From assembly GCF_003309065.1 (NCBI RefSeq), contig NZ_POAF01000001.1:1-64000 (forward strand): a stretch of 64,000 bases of DNA, given 5' to 3'. Under the pieces are notes generated by a model, which ran no database searches, was not told the DNA's origin, and worked only from the letters and a program-made list of their open reading frames with translations. How positions within the stretch are numbered: position 1 is the first letter of the stretch; each line of letters begins with the position of its first letter. Positions 43,409 through 52,955 of the stretch are shown in pieces. The stretch is from Glutamicibacter soli (GTDB lineage: Bacteria; Actinomycetota; Actinomycetes; Actinomycetales; Micrococcaceae). The position numbers and the translations under genes are program-made.

Positions 43409-44826
43409 GGCTGCGGGTTCTGGGGGTGCTCGGCTCGCTGCTGTGCCTGATCGCCGTCATCCTGGGCACGTTGATGCTGCAGAGCATCAGCCGGAACACC
43501 ACCCAGGACGTCCAGCTCAGCCGGTTGGCTTCGGTGAACCGCTTTGTCGAGCTGGGCACCCACGCGCAGGATGCCACCGACCACGAGGAACTGCAGCTGG
43601 AAATGGACGCGTATTCGCAGCTGTTCGACGAGGGCCTGCTGATCAGCCTGGGCGGGCTGCAGTTCACTTCCGGCGGCATCGACCCGCTGGATCCGCAGGT
43701 CGACGCAGTGCGGCGCCGTGCCGCCCTGAACCTCGACCAGACCGGGATTCCCCAAATCAGCCCGTTCTCCGAGGAACCTGCCCTGATCGCCCGGCCGTTC
43801 GGGAACTCGACCCAGGTGCTGGGCTCGGTGGTCATGGAGGTCAACCTGGACGATGCCCGGCAGGCGATCCTGCAGAGCTGGGGAGCAGTGGTGCTGGTGT
43901 CGCTGAGCGTCTGCGCAGGCATGCTGCTGCTCGCCGAGCGGCTGACCGCCTGGGTACTGCGGCCGGTGCACCGGCTGAGCGACGCGGTGGCCGAGCTGGC
44001 CAGCACGCAGATCCCCGCCCCGCTGCAGGAAGCAGGCCCGCCGGAACTGCGGGCGCTGTCCCGCTCCTTTGAGAACATGGCGCAGATCGTCACCGACAGC
44101 CTGGCTCAGCAACGCGAGCTGATCGCCGAAACCTCCCACCAGCTGCGCAACCCGATCGCCGCGCTGCGGCTGCGCGTGGACCTGCTGAAAATGCGGCTGG
44201 GGGAGAAGGCCGACCCGGATGGAGTCGCCGCTGTGGAACGCGAACTTGAACGTGTTGAAATGCTGCTGGACGGGGTGTTGCGCCTGGCCAGCGCCGAGCA
44301 CCGGCTCTCCGAGCGCAGCGCCGGCGGGGCAGTCCCTGCCGGCGCCGACGCCGGGACCGTGATCCCGGCCAGGCTGCTGACCGAGGAGGTCGAACGCCAA
44401 AGCGCGGCGGCCCGGGAACGCGGAATGCTGCTGCGGCTGGACCTGGATGCTCCCGGCAGCCGGACGGCCCGCGCGTTGTGCAACGGATTCGAGCTGCAGC
44501 AGATGATCGCCGAGGTGCTGGAAAACTGCTTCAAGTACGCCTCCGGGAGCCAGGTCGACCTCTCGGTGGCGGCCCGCGGGAGCGTCGTTGACGTGGTCAT
44601 CCGCGACCACGGGCCGGGCCTGCCGGCCGCCGAGCTGGAGGCCGCGACCGAGCGCTTCTGGCGGGCCGAGACCTCCCGGCAGTCCCCGGGCACCGGGCTG
44701 GGCATGGCGATCGTCGACCGGCTGGTCCGGGCCAATGGCGGCGAGCTGCTTCTGGAAATTGCGGCGGGCGGGGGACTGCAGGTGACGCTGCGGCTGGCCG
44801 GGACCCAAGACGATGCTGGAGCGTAG
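43405..44826 (+). CDS. Sensor histidine kinase
   Basis: A 473-residue membrane kinase. Helix 1 (about 4-25), an extracytoplasmic sensor domain (about 26-158), helix 2 (about 160-182), HAMP-like linker, HisKA with phosphorylated His245 (ETSHQLRNPIAALRLRVDLL), and HATPase with N-box ENCFKYA, G1 DHGPGLP and G2 GTGLGM. The cognate regulator is the overlapping upstream gene. A TAXI solute-binding protein follows 10 bp later and may be its ligand-binding partner (inference). Confidence 0.9.
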   Translation: MRLRVLGVLGSLLCLIAVILGTLMLQSISRNTTQDVQLSRLASVNRFVELGTHAQDATDHEELQLEMDAYSQLFDEGLLISLGGLQFTSGGIDPLDPQVDAVRRRAALNLDQTGIPQISPFSEEPALIARPFGNSTQVLGSVVMEVNLDDARQAILQSWGAVVLVSLSVCAGMLLLAERLTAWVLRPVHRLSDAVAELASTQIPAPLQEAGPPELRALSRSFENMAQIVTDSLAQQRELIAETSHQLRNPIAALRLRVDLLKMRLGEKADPDGVAAVERELERVEMLLDGVLRLASAEHRLSERSAGGAVPAGADAGTVIPARLLTEEVERQSAAARERGMLLRLDLDAPGSRTARALCNGFELQQMIAEVLENCFKYASGSQVDLSVAARGSVVDVVIRDHGPGLPAAELEAATERFWRAETSRQSPGTGLGMAIVDRLVRANGGELLLEIAAGGGLQVTLRLAGTQDDAGA

Positions 44827-44836
44827 GAGGCTTGAG

Positions 44837-45793
44837 ATGAGCGGAATTCCCACCCGGCGCGCGGTGCTGGGCTACGCGCTGGCCGCCCCGGCCGCCGCGC
44901 TGCTTGCAGGGTGCACTCCGGGACCGCGCCATGACCGGCTGGACATCGCCGCCGGCGAAAGCGGCGGAATGTACTTCGAATTCGCCACGCTGCTTTCGCA
45001 GGCGCTGGTACGCTCCAACATCGCCGAGCACTCGTCCGCGCTGCAGACCGAGGCCAGCGCGCAGAACCTGCACCTGCTGGCGAAGCAGGAGGCTTCGCTC
45101 TCGCTGGCCCTGGCCGACACCGTGGCGCAGTGCCGCGCTGCCGCCAATGAGGGCAATCCGCTGGCGCTGGGCCGCGTGTACCAGAACTACTTCCACTGCA
45201 TCGTGCGGGCCGACGCTCCCATCCGCACCCTGCCCGACCTGGCCGGGCGCCGGCTGGGAACTGGCGCGGCAGGATCAGGGACCTGGGTGACCGGGCAGCG
45301 CATCTTGGAGGAAGCCGGGCTGAAGTCGGGCGGAAACGCGCCGAGGGAAACCAAGCTCGGCTACGGCGACGGGCTTGCGGCGCTGGAATCCGGCCGGATC
45401 GATGCGCTGTTCCTCTTCGGCGGCATGCCCGTGGGTGCCGTGTCGGAGCTGGCCGCGCGGGTGGAGCTGCGGCTCATCGGCCTGTCCTCCGTGCTGCCCG
45501 GGCTGCGGTCGCGGTATCCGGGCCTCTACGACCGGGTGATGATCCCGGCCGGAACCTATCCCGGCGTCGGACAGGCGCAGAGCCTGGGCGTCGCGAACCT
45601 GCTGATCGTGCCGGCCAGCTTTCCCGCGCAGACCGCGGGGCAGGTGGTCAGGCTGCTGGTTGAACGCGCCCAGGAGCTGATTCCGCCAGGCAGCGCCGGC
45701 ATCCAATACCTGACCCCGCAGACGCTGATCAGCACCGCAGGGCAGCCGCTGCACCCCGGGGCCATCCAGGCCTATCGGGAACTTCATGGCTAG
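44837..45793 (+). CDS. TAXI family solute-binding lipoprotein
   Basis: A 318-residue exported lipoprotein. RRAVLGYALAAPAAALLAGC is a signal with lipobox Cys26. The mature part follows the TAXI type of TRAP binding proteins: IAAGESGGMYFEFATLLSQAL, QTEASAQNLHLLAKQEASLSLALADTV, LGTGAAGSGTWVTGQRILE. AGGAGG with 6 nt spacing fixes ATG 44837. No TRAP membrane subunit follows; the next gene is an M20 peptidase. It may sense a ligand for the kinase or serve a distant permease. Confidence 0.85.
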   Translation: MSGIPTRRAVLGYALAAPAAALLAGCTPGPRHDRLDIAAGESGGMYFEFATLLSQALVRSNIAEHSSALQTEASAQNLHLLAKQEASLSLALADTVAQCRAAANEGNPLALGRVYQNYFHCIVRADAPIRTLPDLAGRRLGTGAAGSGTWVTGQRILEEAGLKSGGNAPRETKLGYGDGLAALESGRIDALFLFGGMPVGAVSELAARVELRLIGLSSVLPGLRSRYPGLYDRVMIPAGTYPGVGQAQSLGVANLLIVPASFPAQTAGQVVRLLVERAQELIPPGSAGIQYLTPQTLISTAGQPLHPGAIQAYRELHG

Positions 45794-45879
45794 GCTGACG
45801 TGGTGTCATTTGTTGCGCGTATCGTTTAGCGCACTAGTGTTGAATCCACAAGCACCCGTTCGCGAGAGGAAGGCCTTCC

Positions 45880-47196
45880 ATGCCGAAGCCTGCAGCTGTA
45901 GAACTCATGGAGAACGAAGCGGTCGACTTCTGCCGCCGACTGATCCAGATCGACACCACGAACTACGGCGGCAACAAGGGGGCCGGCGAACTGGAGGCGG
46001 CGCGCTACGTCGTCTCGCTGCTCGAAGAGGTCGGGCTGCGGCCGGAACTTTATGAATCCGCGCCTGGACGCGCGAATGTGGTGGTGCGCCTCAAGGGCTC
46101 GGATTCCTCGCTTCCGGCGCTGGTTGTGCACGGGCACCTGGATGTGGTCCCCGCGATCGCCGAGGACTGGAGCGTGGACCCGTTCGGCGCCGAGCTCATC
46201 GACGGCATGATCTGGGGCCGCGGGGCGGTGGACATGAAGAACATGGACGCCATGATCATCGCCGCCGTCCGCCACCTGTGCCGGGAGCGGATCGTCCCGC
46301 AGCGGGACCTGGTCATCGCGTTTTTCGCCGATGAGGAAGCCGGCGGCGACTACGGGGCCGGATGGATGGTCCAGAACCACCCGGAGCTCTTCGACGGCGC
46401 CACCGAAGCCATCAGCGAGGTCGGCGGCTTCTCCGTGGAGATCAATGGCCGCCGCGCCTACATGCTGCAGACCGCCGAGAAAGGCATCGCCTGGCTGAAG
46501 CTCACCGCGCACGGCACCGCGGGTCACGGTTCGCAGATCAATACCGAGAACCCGGTGACGCGCCTGGCCGACGCGGTTTCGCGCATCGGAGGCCACCAGT
46601 GGCCGCTGTCCTATACGAAAACCACCCGGGCGCTGATGGAAAACGTCGCCGAGCTCGCGGGCCTGGAATTCACCGAGGAGGACCCGGCCCCGCTGCTCGA
46701 AGCGATGGGCAACGTCTCCCGGTTCGTCGGCGCGACGCTGCAGAACACCGCCAACCCCTCGGCGCTGGAGGCCGGCTACAAGCACAATGTGATCCCGGGG
46801 CACGCCGAAGCGCTGGTGGACTGCCGTACCCTGCCCGACGAGCACGAGCAGGCGGTCGCGAAAATCAAGGAGCTCGCCGGGGAGCACGTCGAGCTGTCCA
46901 TGGTGCACGAGCAGGATTCGCTGGAGGTCCCCTTCGCCGGTTCGCTGGTGGACTCCATGGTCGAATCGCTGCTGGCGGAGGACCCGGACGCGGTGGTGCT
47001 GCCGTACATGCTTTCCGGCGGAACGGACAACAAATGGCTGGCAAAGCTGGGGATCACCGGCTACGGGTTCGCGCCGCTGCAGCTTCCGGCCGAACTCGAT
47101 TTCACCGGCATGTTCCACGGGGTCGACGAACGGGTTCCGGTCGACTCGGTCAAGTTCGGCGTGCGTGTGCTTGAAAGCCTGCTGCGCAGCTACTGA
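45880..47196 (+). CDS. M20 family metallopeptidase (dipeptidase/deacylase-like)
   Basis: A cytosolic hydrolase of 438 residues. Zinc ligands are visible: VHGHLDVVP (His, near residue 87), WGRGAVDMKN (bridging Asp, about 118), the catalytic Glu pair in FADEEAGGDYG, and the C-terminal His in GMFHGVDERVP. The DapE/ArgE/CPG2 family cleaves dipeptides or acyl-amino acids; the substrate is not defined by context. AGAGGAAGG precedes the ATG. Confidence 0.88.
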   Translation: MPKPAAVELMENEAVDFCRRLIQIDTTNYGGNKGAGELEAARYVVSLLEEVGLRPELYESAPGRANVVVRLKGSDSSLPALVVHGHLDVVPAIAEDWSVDPFGAELIDGMIWGRGAVDMKNMDAMIIAAVRHLCRERIVPQRDLVIAFFADEEAGGDYGAGWMVQNHPELFDGATEAISEVGGFSVEINGRRAYMLQTAEKGIAWLKLTAHGTAGHGSQINTENPVTRLADAVSRIGGHQWPLSYTKTTRALMENVAELAGLEFTEEDPAPLLEAMGNVSRFVGATLQNTANPSALEAGYKHNVIPGHAEALVDCRTLPDEHEQAVAKIKELAGEHVELSMVHEQDSLEVPFAGSLVDSMVESLLAEDPDAVVLPYMLSGGTDNKWLAKLGITGYGFAPLQLPAELDFTGMFHGVDERVPVDSVKFGVRVLESLLRSY

Positions 47197-47237
47197 CACC
47201 CAGATTTCCAGACCACCGGATTCACAGGAGGAATACC

Positions 47238-48377
47238 TTGTCTATTGAAACCGTGCTCAGCGACGAGCTGCTTGAGCGTTTCCGCCAGCGTGCGGCCGGA
47301 TACGACACCGAAAACCGCTTCGCAGAGGAGGACTTCCAAGAACTGGCCGCGGCAGGATACCTGCGGGCGCTGGTTCCGGTCGAACATGGCGGGCTCGGCT
47401 GGGATTTCCAGCAGCTGGCCCTGGCGCAGCGCCGACTGGCCTCGGCCGCGCCAGCCACTGCGCTGGCGGTGAACATGCATCAGGTGTGGGCCGGGGTCGC
47501 CCATCTGCTGGCCGCCCGCGGCGACCGCCGGCTGGACATGGTGATCGACTGGGTGGCCAAGGGCGAGGTCATGGCGTTCGGCATTTCCGAGCCGGGCAAC
47601 GATGCGGTGCTCTTCGACTCCAAGACCAGCGCGGTGACCCATTCCGATGGTTCGGTGTCATTCACTGGAACCAAGATCTTCACCTCGCTGTCGCCGGCGT
47701 TCACGCGCCTGGGCGTCTTCGGCAAGGACACCGTCTCCGGCGAGCTGGTCCACGCTTTCGTGGAGCGCGGCGCCGGCGTGCGTTCGCTCGGGGACTGGGA
47801 CACCTTGGGCATGCGCGCGAGCCAGTCGCACACCACCAAGCTGGAGTCAGCCACTGCGCCGGAAGCCTGGGTGCATTCCCGGCTGCCGGTGGGCCCGAAC
47901 CCGGATCTGCTGGTTTTCGGCATCTTCGCATCCTTCCTGACCCTGACCGCCAGCGTGTATGTCGGCATCGCCGAGCGCGCGGTGGAGCTTGCCGCGGACT
48001 CCCTGGGCAAACGGGTGCACCATGAGGGTGTGAAGTATTCGCAGGACGTGCGGGCAAGGGGGATCCTGGCCGACGCCGCGATGCGGTCGCTGGCCCTGGA
48101 TGCGTTGCAGCGTTCCGTGGCCGGAGACCTGGAATCCGGTGTCGACCACGGTGCGGCTTGGTTCCCCAAGCTGGTCACGCTGCGCACCCTGGCTGGGCAG
48201 ACTGCCCGGGAAAACGTCCAGGACGCCGGGCAATTGCTCGGCGGCGGCGCGTACTTCCGGGGCAGCGAATTCGAGCGGCTGTACCGCGACGTGCAGGCCA
48301 GCTGGTACCACCCGTCGAATGCGGCATCCGCGGCCAATACCGTGGCCAGCTGGCTGGTCGGGCCGCTGGAGTCATGA
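47238..48377 (+). CDS. Acyl-CoA dehydrogenase family protein
   Basis: A 379-residue flavoprotein. The N-terminal helical domain includes LGWDFQQLALAQRRL; the FAD site reads MAFGISEPGNDA (about 111-122); the central beta domain has FTGTKIFTSLSP; the C-terminal domain lacks a plainly placed catalytic Glu at the position I expect, so the exact reaction is open. TTG 47238 is the start because AGGAGG (47227-47232) lies 5 nt upstream. It follows the M20 gene by 41 bp and is probably co-transcribed. Confidence 0.85.
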   Translation: MSIETVLSDELLERFRQRAAGYDTENRFAEEDFQELAAAGYLRALVPVEHGGLGWDFQQLALAQRRLASAAPATALAVNMHQVWAGVAHLLAARGDRRLDMVIDWVAKGEVMAFGISEPGNDAVLFDSKTSAVTHSDGSVSFTGTKIFTSLSPAFTRLGVFGKDTVSGELVHAFVERGAGVRSLGDWDTLGMRASQSHTTKLESATAPEAWVHSRLPVGPNPDLLVFGIFASFLTLTASVYVGIAERAVELAADSLGKRVHHEGVKYSQDVRARGILADAAMRSLALDALQRSVAGDLESGVDHGAAWFPKLVTLRTLAGQTARENVQDAGQLLGGGAYFRGSEFERLYRDVQASWYHPSNAASAANTVASWLVGPLES

Positions 48378-48410
48378 CGCGCGGCAGTCGGCAAAACGGC
48401 GCTGATGCGG

Positions 48411-48650
48411 CTAGGGGAGCGGGGGCAGGGTGCTCTGGATCCGCATGACCCGGCGGCGCAGCCAGTACTTGTAGGCGCCGCCCTCGTAGCGGCAGGTGCG
48501 CATCAGTTCCCACTTGCCGTTGTCAGCATGCTCGCGCAGCGCAGCGCGCGCGACGTGCTTGGACTCGCCGGGAAAAGCGGTGATCACCATGTATTCGTAG
48601 CGAGAATCGTTTTCCTGGTGCAGCGGCGCCTTAATGACTTCCTGAAGCAT
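48411..48650 (-). CDS. DUF5703 family small protein
   Basis: A 79-residue soluble protein with YEYMVITAFPGESKHVARAALREHADNGKWELMRTCRY and WLRRRVMRI, matching DUF5703, an actinobacterial family of unknown function. AGGGGG lies 5 nt before ATG 48650, which fixes the start; the longer frame to 48719 would run into the divergent gene. Convergent with the acyl-CoA dehydrogenase gene. Confidence 0.8.
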   Translation of the reverse strand: MLQEVIKAPLHQENDSRYEYMVITAFPGESKHVARAALREHADNGKWELMRTCRYEGGAYKYWLRRRVMRIQSTLPPLP

Positions 48651-48694
48651 CGAACCCCCTATCGGAATAAATGATTGCGTTGTAGCGTGATGCC

Positions 48695-48904
48695 ATGAGT
48701 ACTGATCCGAGCTACGCACTGCAGGCGCTCATCGCGCATTTGGAGCAACACCTGGCTGTGGTTTCCCAAAGCAGGGGATCGGCCGATGCCGCCATTGATA
48801 CGGCTTTCGGGTCGCTCGCCGATGCTTTCGAAGACTACGAAGATGCGCTATACGAACAGTATTCCGAACTTCTGCCGTTCACGATACCTTCGGATGACCA
48901 GTGA
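48695..48904 (+). CDS. Small acidic hypothetical protein
   Basis: A 69-residue, helix-rich acidic protein (LADAFEDYEDALYEQYSELLPF). Family not recognised; the helix pattern and small size are typical of actinobacterial primosome- or division-linked small proteins, but that is only resemblance. TAGCGT ends exactly 6 nt before the ATG, so translation is probably leaderless, which supports a real gene. Confidence 0.6.
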   Translation: MSTDPSYALQALIAHLEQHLAVVSQSRGSADAAIDTAFGSLADAFEDYEDALYEQYSELLPFTIPSDDQ

Positions 48905-48983
48905 GCACGACCACGGTATGAATTTTTCCCGCTCAGGTGTTTCCAGTGCGCTGCGCGCCGGGCAGGTGAAGTAATGTCGAGGG

Positions 48984-49808
48984 GTGAATTGGTTTGAAGC
49001 AGCTTTCCTTGGACTCATCCAGGGCCTGACAGAGTTCCTCCCGATCTCGTCCTCAGCCCACCTGCGCATCGTCGGCGAAATCCTTCCCAACGCCCAGGAT
49101 CCCGGCGCCGCCTTTACCGCGATCACCCAGCTGGGCACGGAGACCGCCGTGGTGGTTTTCTTCTGGCGGGACATCGTGCGCATCATCGGCGCCTGGGGCA
49201 AGGCGCTGGTCGGCAAGGTCCCGCACTCGGATCCCGACGCGAAGATGGGCTGGCTGATCATCGTCGGCTCGATCCCGATCGCGGTGCTCGGCCTGCTGCT
49301 GGAAGACTACATCGACACCAACTTCCGTTCGCTGTGGATCGTTGCGACCACGCTGGTGGTCTTCGGCCTGATCCTGGCCATCGCCGATCACTACGGCCGC
49401 CAGACGCGAACCCTTGACACGCTGACCCCGAAGCACGGCATCCTGTTCGGCTTAGCGCAGGCGCTGGCCCTGATCCCCGGCGTCTCCCGCTCGGGCGGCA
49501 CCATCACCGCCGGCCTGCTGATGGGCTACACCCGCGAGGCCGCGGCGCGCTATTCGTTCCTGCTGGCCATCCCCGCGGTGTTCGCCTCGGGCCTGTACAA
49601 GCTGGCCAAGTCCTTCGACGAGCCCGGCGTCTACACCCTGGCGCAGACCGGCCTGGCCACCTTGGTGGCCTTCGTGGTCGGCTTCCTGATCGTGGGCTGG
49701 TTCCTGAAGTTCGTCTCGCACCACTCCTACCGCGTCTTCGTCTGGTACCGCATCCTGCTGGGCCTGGGCTTGTACGTCGTGCTGGGAATGGGCCTGATCA
49801 ACGCCTAG
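48984..49808 (+). CDS. uppP: Undecaprenyl-diphosphatase
   Basis: A membrane enzyme of 274 residues that recycles undecaprenyl pyrophosphate to undecaprenyl phosphate for wall synthesis; overexpression gives bacitracin resistance. The motifs [20 protein letters not shown] (about 9-28) and [28 protein letters not shown] (about 163-190) contain the catalytic Glu, His and Arg. About eight helices, normal length. TAATGT is 6 nt before GTG 48984, suggesting a leaderless start. Confidence 0.93.
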   Translation: MNWFEAAFLGLIQGLTEFLPISSSAHLRIVGEILPNAQDPGAAFTAITQLGTETAVVVFFWRDIVRIIGAWGKALVGKVPHSDPDAKMGWLIIVGSIPIAVLGLLLEDYIDTNFRSLWIVATTLVVFGLILAIADHYGRQTRTLDTLTPKHGILFGLAQALALIPGVSRSGGTITAGLLMGYTREAAARYSFLLAIPAVFASGLYKLAKSFDEPGVYTLAQTGLATLVAFVVGFLIVGWFLKFVSHHSYRVFVWYRILLGLGLYVVLGMGLINA

Positions 49809-49824
49809 AATCCGCCAGCCGCAG

Positions 49825-49850
49825 GTGTCCGTGAAGCGATTCACGGACAC
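49825..49850 (+). terminator. Terminator of uppP
   Basis: A perfect 11-bp stem (GTGTCCGTGAA/TTCACGGACAC) closed by a GCGA tetraloop, 16 bp after the stop. Confidence 0.75.
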
Positions 49851-49935
49851 TTCGCAGTTAACGGGAATAAACCCAACTCTGCTTGACTTGGACTTAAAGA
49901 ACTCAATCGTCGCATCTGCGAAAGGACGTACAACA

Positions 49936-51201
49936 GTGCACGCGTGGAAATCCCCGGAAGTACCGCACATCGTGGGCTCCGCCCCGATCCTGGAGGTCTT
50001 CGACACCTCATCCGGTACCCTCCGGGCCACCGCCGAGGCGGCCAAGGCCAACGAGCCGGCCAGCCTGTATGTCTGCGGCATCACCCCCTACGACGCCACC
50101 CACATGGGGCATGCGGCAACCTATGTCACCTTCGACCTGCTGCACCGCACCTGGCTGGATAACGGCCGGACCGTGACCTACACGCAGAACATCACCGACG
50201 TGGACGACCCGCTGCTCGAGCGCGCCGAGGCCACCGGGGTGGACTGGCGCGAGCTGGCGGCCTCGCAGATCGAGCTGTTCCGCAGGGACATGGAAGCGCT
50301 GAACGTGATCCCGCCGCACCACTACGTGGGCGCCGTGGAATCCATCGACTGGCTGGTGCCGGTGGTCGAGCAGCTGCTGGACGCCGGACTGGCCTACACC
50401 GTGCCGGCCGGGGCCGACGGCGTCGAGGGAGACGTGTACTTCGACTCCATCGCCGCGCAGAACGACGCCTGGAAGCTGGGCACCGTCTCGGGCTACGACC
50501 GCGAAACCATGCTGGGCTTCTTCGCCGAACGCGGCGGCGATCCAGACCGCGCCGGCAAGCGCGACGCGCTGGATCCGCTGCTGTGGCGCGCGGCCCGCGA
50601 AGGCGAGCCGTCGTGGGAGGGCGGCAGGCTGGGCGCAGGCCGGCCGGGCTGGCATATCGAATGCTCCGTGATCGCCCGCCGCACGCTGCCCGCGCCGTTC
50701 ACGGTGCAGGGCGGCGGCTCGGACTTGATCTTCCCGCACCACGAATTCTCCGCAGGGCACGCCGCAGCCGTCGACGGCAAGGCGCTGGCCCAGGCCTACC
50801 TGCACACCGGCATGGTGGGCCTGGATGGCGAGAAGATGAGCAAGTCGCTGGGCAACCTGGTGCTGGTCTCCAAGCTGCGCGCCGCAGGCGTGGAGCCGGT
50901 GGCCATCCGCGCCGTGCTGCTCTCCCAGCACTACCGCTCGGACTGGTTCTGGACCGACGAGCTCCTGGCGCAGGCCACGGAGCGCATCTCCGCCTGGCGT
51001 GAGCGTCTGGCCGGCACCGGGTTGGCCGAAGCCACCGCCCTGCTGACCCGCATCCGCGCGCGCATGGCCGAGGACCTGAACGCGCCGGCCGCGCTTCAGG
51101 CCATCGACCAGTGGGCCGCCACTGCGCCGGAAGGCGACGGCGAAGGCGAAGCGCTGCTGGTGGACGGGCTGGACGCGCTGCTGGGCCTGAAGCTCAAGTA
51201 G
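49936..51201 (+). CDS. mshC: Cysteine--glucosaminyl-inositol ligase MshC
   Basis: It ligates cysteine to GlcN-Ins with ATP, the third-to-last chemical building step before acetylation by MshD. The protein is 421 residues and derived from class I Cys[29 protein letters not shown] includes the zinc Cys and HIGH-like motif (about 49-75), and [12 protein letters not shown] is KMSKS (about 297). It lacks the tRNA-binding CysRS C-terminus. GTG 49936 follows AAAGGACG by 7 nt; the frame extends to 49825 only through the uppP terminator. Confidence 0.92.
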   Translation: MHAWKSPEVPHIVGSAPILEVFDTSSGTLRATAEAAKANEPASLYVCGITPYDATHMGHAATYVTFDLLHRTWLDNGRTVTYTQNITDVDDPLLERAEATGVDWRELAASQIELFRRDMEALNVIPPHHYVGAVESIDWLVPVVEQLLDAGLAYTVPAGADGVEGDVYFDSIAAQNDAWKLGTVSGYDRETMLGFFAERGGDPDRAGKRDALDPLLWRAAREGEPSWEGGRLGAGRPGWHIECSVIARRTLPAPFTVQGGGSDLIFPHHEFSAGHAAAVDGKALAQAYLHTGMVGLDGEKMSKSLGNLVLVSKLRAAGVEPVAIRAVLLSQHYRSDWFWTDELLAQATERISAWRERLAGTGLAEATALLTRIRARMAEDLNAPAALQAIDQWAATAPEGDGEGEALLVDGLDALLGLKLK

Positions 51202-51237
51202 CCAAAGCGCACCGCCACGGGGCCCGGCTCCGGGATC

Positions 51238-52146
51238 CTAGATCTCGAAGTCGGGCCCCGAGCCGTCGGTGCGGTAGCGGCCGCGGCGGCGCAGGTAGCG
51301 TTCGAACTCGCGGGCGATGGTCTCCCCGCTGGCCTCGGGCAGCTCGCTGGCGTCGGTGGCCGCCTCCAGCTGCTGCACGTACTTGGAGACCTCCGGGTCC
51401 GAAGCGGCAAGCTCGTCCACCCCGAGCTTCCAGGCCACGGCGTCCTCGCGCAGCTGCTGGGCCGGGATCGATACCGGCAGCAGCTCTTCGAGCAGCTCCA
51501 CCAGCGCCAGCTGCACCCGCGGGCTGGGTGCCTGCGCCACGTAGTGGGACAGCTGCGCCCACAGCGACATCGTCGGGATCCCGCTGCGCTGCAGCTCGAT
51601 GCCCAGCACCGAGGGGATGCCGGTGGGCCCGGCGTAGCTGGAGGCGGTGATGTTGAAATGCTCCTGCAGCCCGGGATCGTCGCTGGCCATGGAGGTCGGC
51701 ACCGGGCGGGTGTGCGGCACGTCGGCCAGCAGCGCGCCCAGGGTCAGCGCCGCGCGCACGTTCTGCGCGGCGGCGTGCTCCAGGATCCGGGCGCAGAATC
51801 CCTGCCAGCGGAAGGTCGGTTCCACCCCGAGCACCACCAGCAGGTCCGCGTCGGCCCCCGGCTGCGCGATGCGGTAGATGTCCGTCTGCGGCCACTGCAC
51901 CTCGCGGCCGCGCTCGGTCAGCTTCGAGGTGGGCCGGGTGAACTGGTAGTCGTAGTAGTCGTCCAGGCCGATGGTTGCCACATGCTCCGCGGCGCTGGTG
52001 TCAAGGATGCTGCGCACCGCATCGCTGGCGGCCGAGCCTGCGTCGTTCCAGCCTTCGAAGGCGGCGACCAGCACCGCCGGGCGGCGCTCGTGATCGCCAC
52101 CCGCGATGAAACCGTTGAGCGTCGGTGCGTGGTATTGATCGGTCAA
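51238..52146 (-). CDS. PAC2 family protein
   Basis: A 302-residue protein matching the PAC2 (proteasome assembly chaperone 2-like) family: RPAVLVAAFEGWNDAGSAASDAVR at the start, DYYDYQFTRPTSKLTERG, VVLGVEPTFRWQGF and PVPTSMASDDPGLQEHF. In archaea/eukaryotes related proteins assemble proteasomes; actinobacterial PAC2 has no proven role. It is notable near a Pup locus without 20S genes. TTG 52146 is the start, with AAGGAG 7 nt upstream. Convergent with mshC. Confidence 0.87.
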   Translation of the reverse strand: MTDQYHAPTLNGFIAGGDHERRPAVLVAAFEGWNDAGSAASDAVRSILDTSAAEHVATIGLDDYYDYQFTRPTSKLTERGREVQWPQTDIYRIAQPGADADLLVVLGVEPTFRWQGFCARILEHAAAQNVRAALTLGALLADVPHTRPVPTSMASDDPGLQEHFNITASSYAGPTGIPSVLGIELQRSGIPTMSLWAQLSHYVAQAPSPRVQLALVELLEELLPVSIPAQQLREDAVAWKLGVDELAASDPEVSKYVQQLEAATDASELPEASGETIAREFERYLRRRGRYRTDGSGPDFEI

Positions 52147-52241
52147 CCGGGACTCCTTTGCGGGTTTCCTGTGAGGTTTCGGGCTTTCCCGGCGGGGGTG
52201 CCGAAACGGCTTAGCCCCACTCTTCCATCTAGAATGGACTC

Positions 52242-52955
52242 ATGCCAAGCACCAGTTTTGCCTTTGACACAAATCTGCCGCCCGAAGGCCCGCACGCCGT
52301 GCTGTGGGACATGGACGGCACCCTGATCGACACCGAACCGTACTGGATCGCCGCCGAAGGGGAACTGGTGGCCGCCCACGGCGGCACCTGGGGCGGGGAG
52401 CAGGCCCACGCCCTGGTCGGCAGCGCGCTGCCGGACGCCGCCCGGGTGCTGCAGGCCGCCGGGGTAGACCTGCCGGTGCGCGAGATCATCGACACCCTCA
52501 GCGCCCGCGTGGCCGCCGGCATCCGCGAGCAGCTGCCGTGGCGCCCCGGGGCCCGCGAACTGCTCACCGCGCTGCACGCCGCCGGGGTGCCGCAGGCGCT
52601 GGTGACCATGTCCGAGCGCAGCATCGTCGCGGACCTGCTGCCGCTGCTGCCCGAGGGCATCTTCCAGGCGAGCGTGACCGGCGAGGAAGTCGCCCAGGGC
52701 AAACCGCACCCCGAACCCTACCTGCGCGGGCTGCAGCTGCTCTCCGAGCTGGCCGGCGCGCCGCTGGATCCTGCCCGCTGCATCGGCTTCGAGGACTCGG
52801 CCCCCGGCATCACCGCCGCCAGCGCCGCCGGCCTGCACGCGGTGCTCATCCCCAACGCCACCGACCCCGGGCACGGGCCGTGGCGCCGGATCGACTCGCT
52901 GGCGGGCCTGGATCTGCAGACCATGGCCTCCTGGCTGGCCCAGGTGAACGCATGA
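52242..52955 (+). CDS. HAD superfamily phosphatase (beta-phosphoglucomutase-like)
   Basis: A 237-residue hydrolase with DMDGTLIDTEPYW (nucleophile Asp23, acid Asp25), the cap domain, LVTMSERS (motif II), KPHPEPYL (Lys, motif III) and GFEDSAPGITAA (motif IV). The subgroup covers sugar phosphatases and mutases; substrate unknown. TAGAAT lies 6 nt before the ATG with no Shine-Dalgarno, so the mRNA is probably leaderless. The stop overlaps the site-2 protease start as ATGA. Confidence 0.88.
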   Translation: MPSTSFAFDTNLPPEGPHAVLWDMDGTLIDTEPYWIAAEGELVAAHGGTWGGEQAHALVGSALPDAARVLQAAGVDLPVREIIDTLSARVAAGIREQLPWRPGARELLTALHAAGVPQALVTMSERSIVADLLPLLPEGIFQASVTGEEVAQGKPHPEPYLRGLQLLSELAGAPLDPARCIGFEDSAPGITAASAAGLHAVLIPNATDPGHGPWRRIDSLAGLDLQTMASWLAQVNA

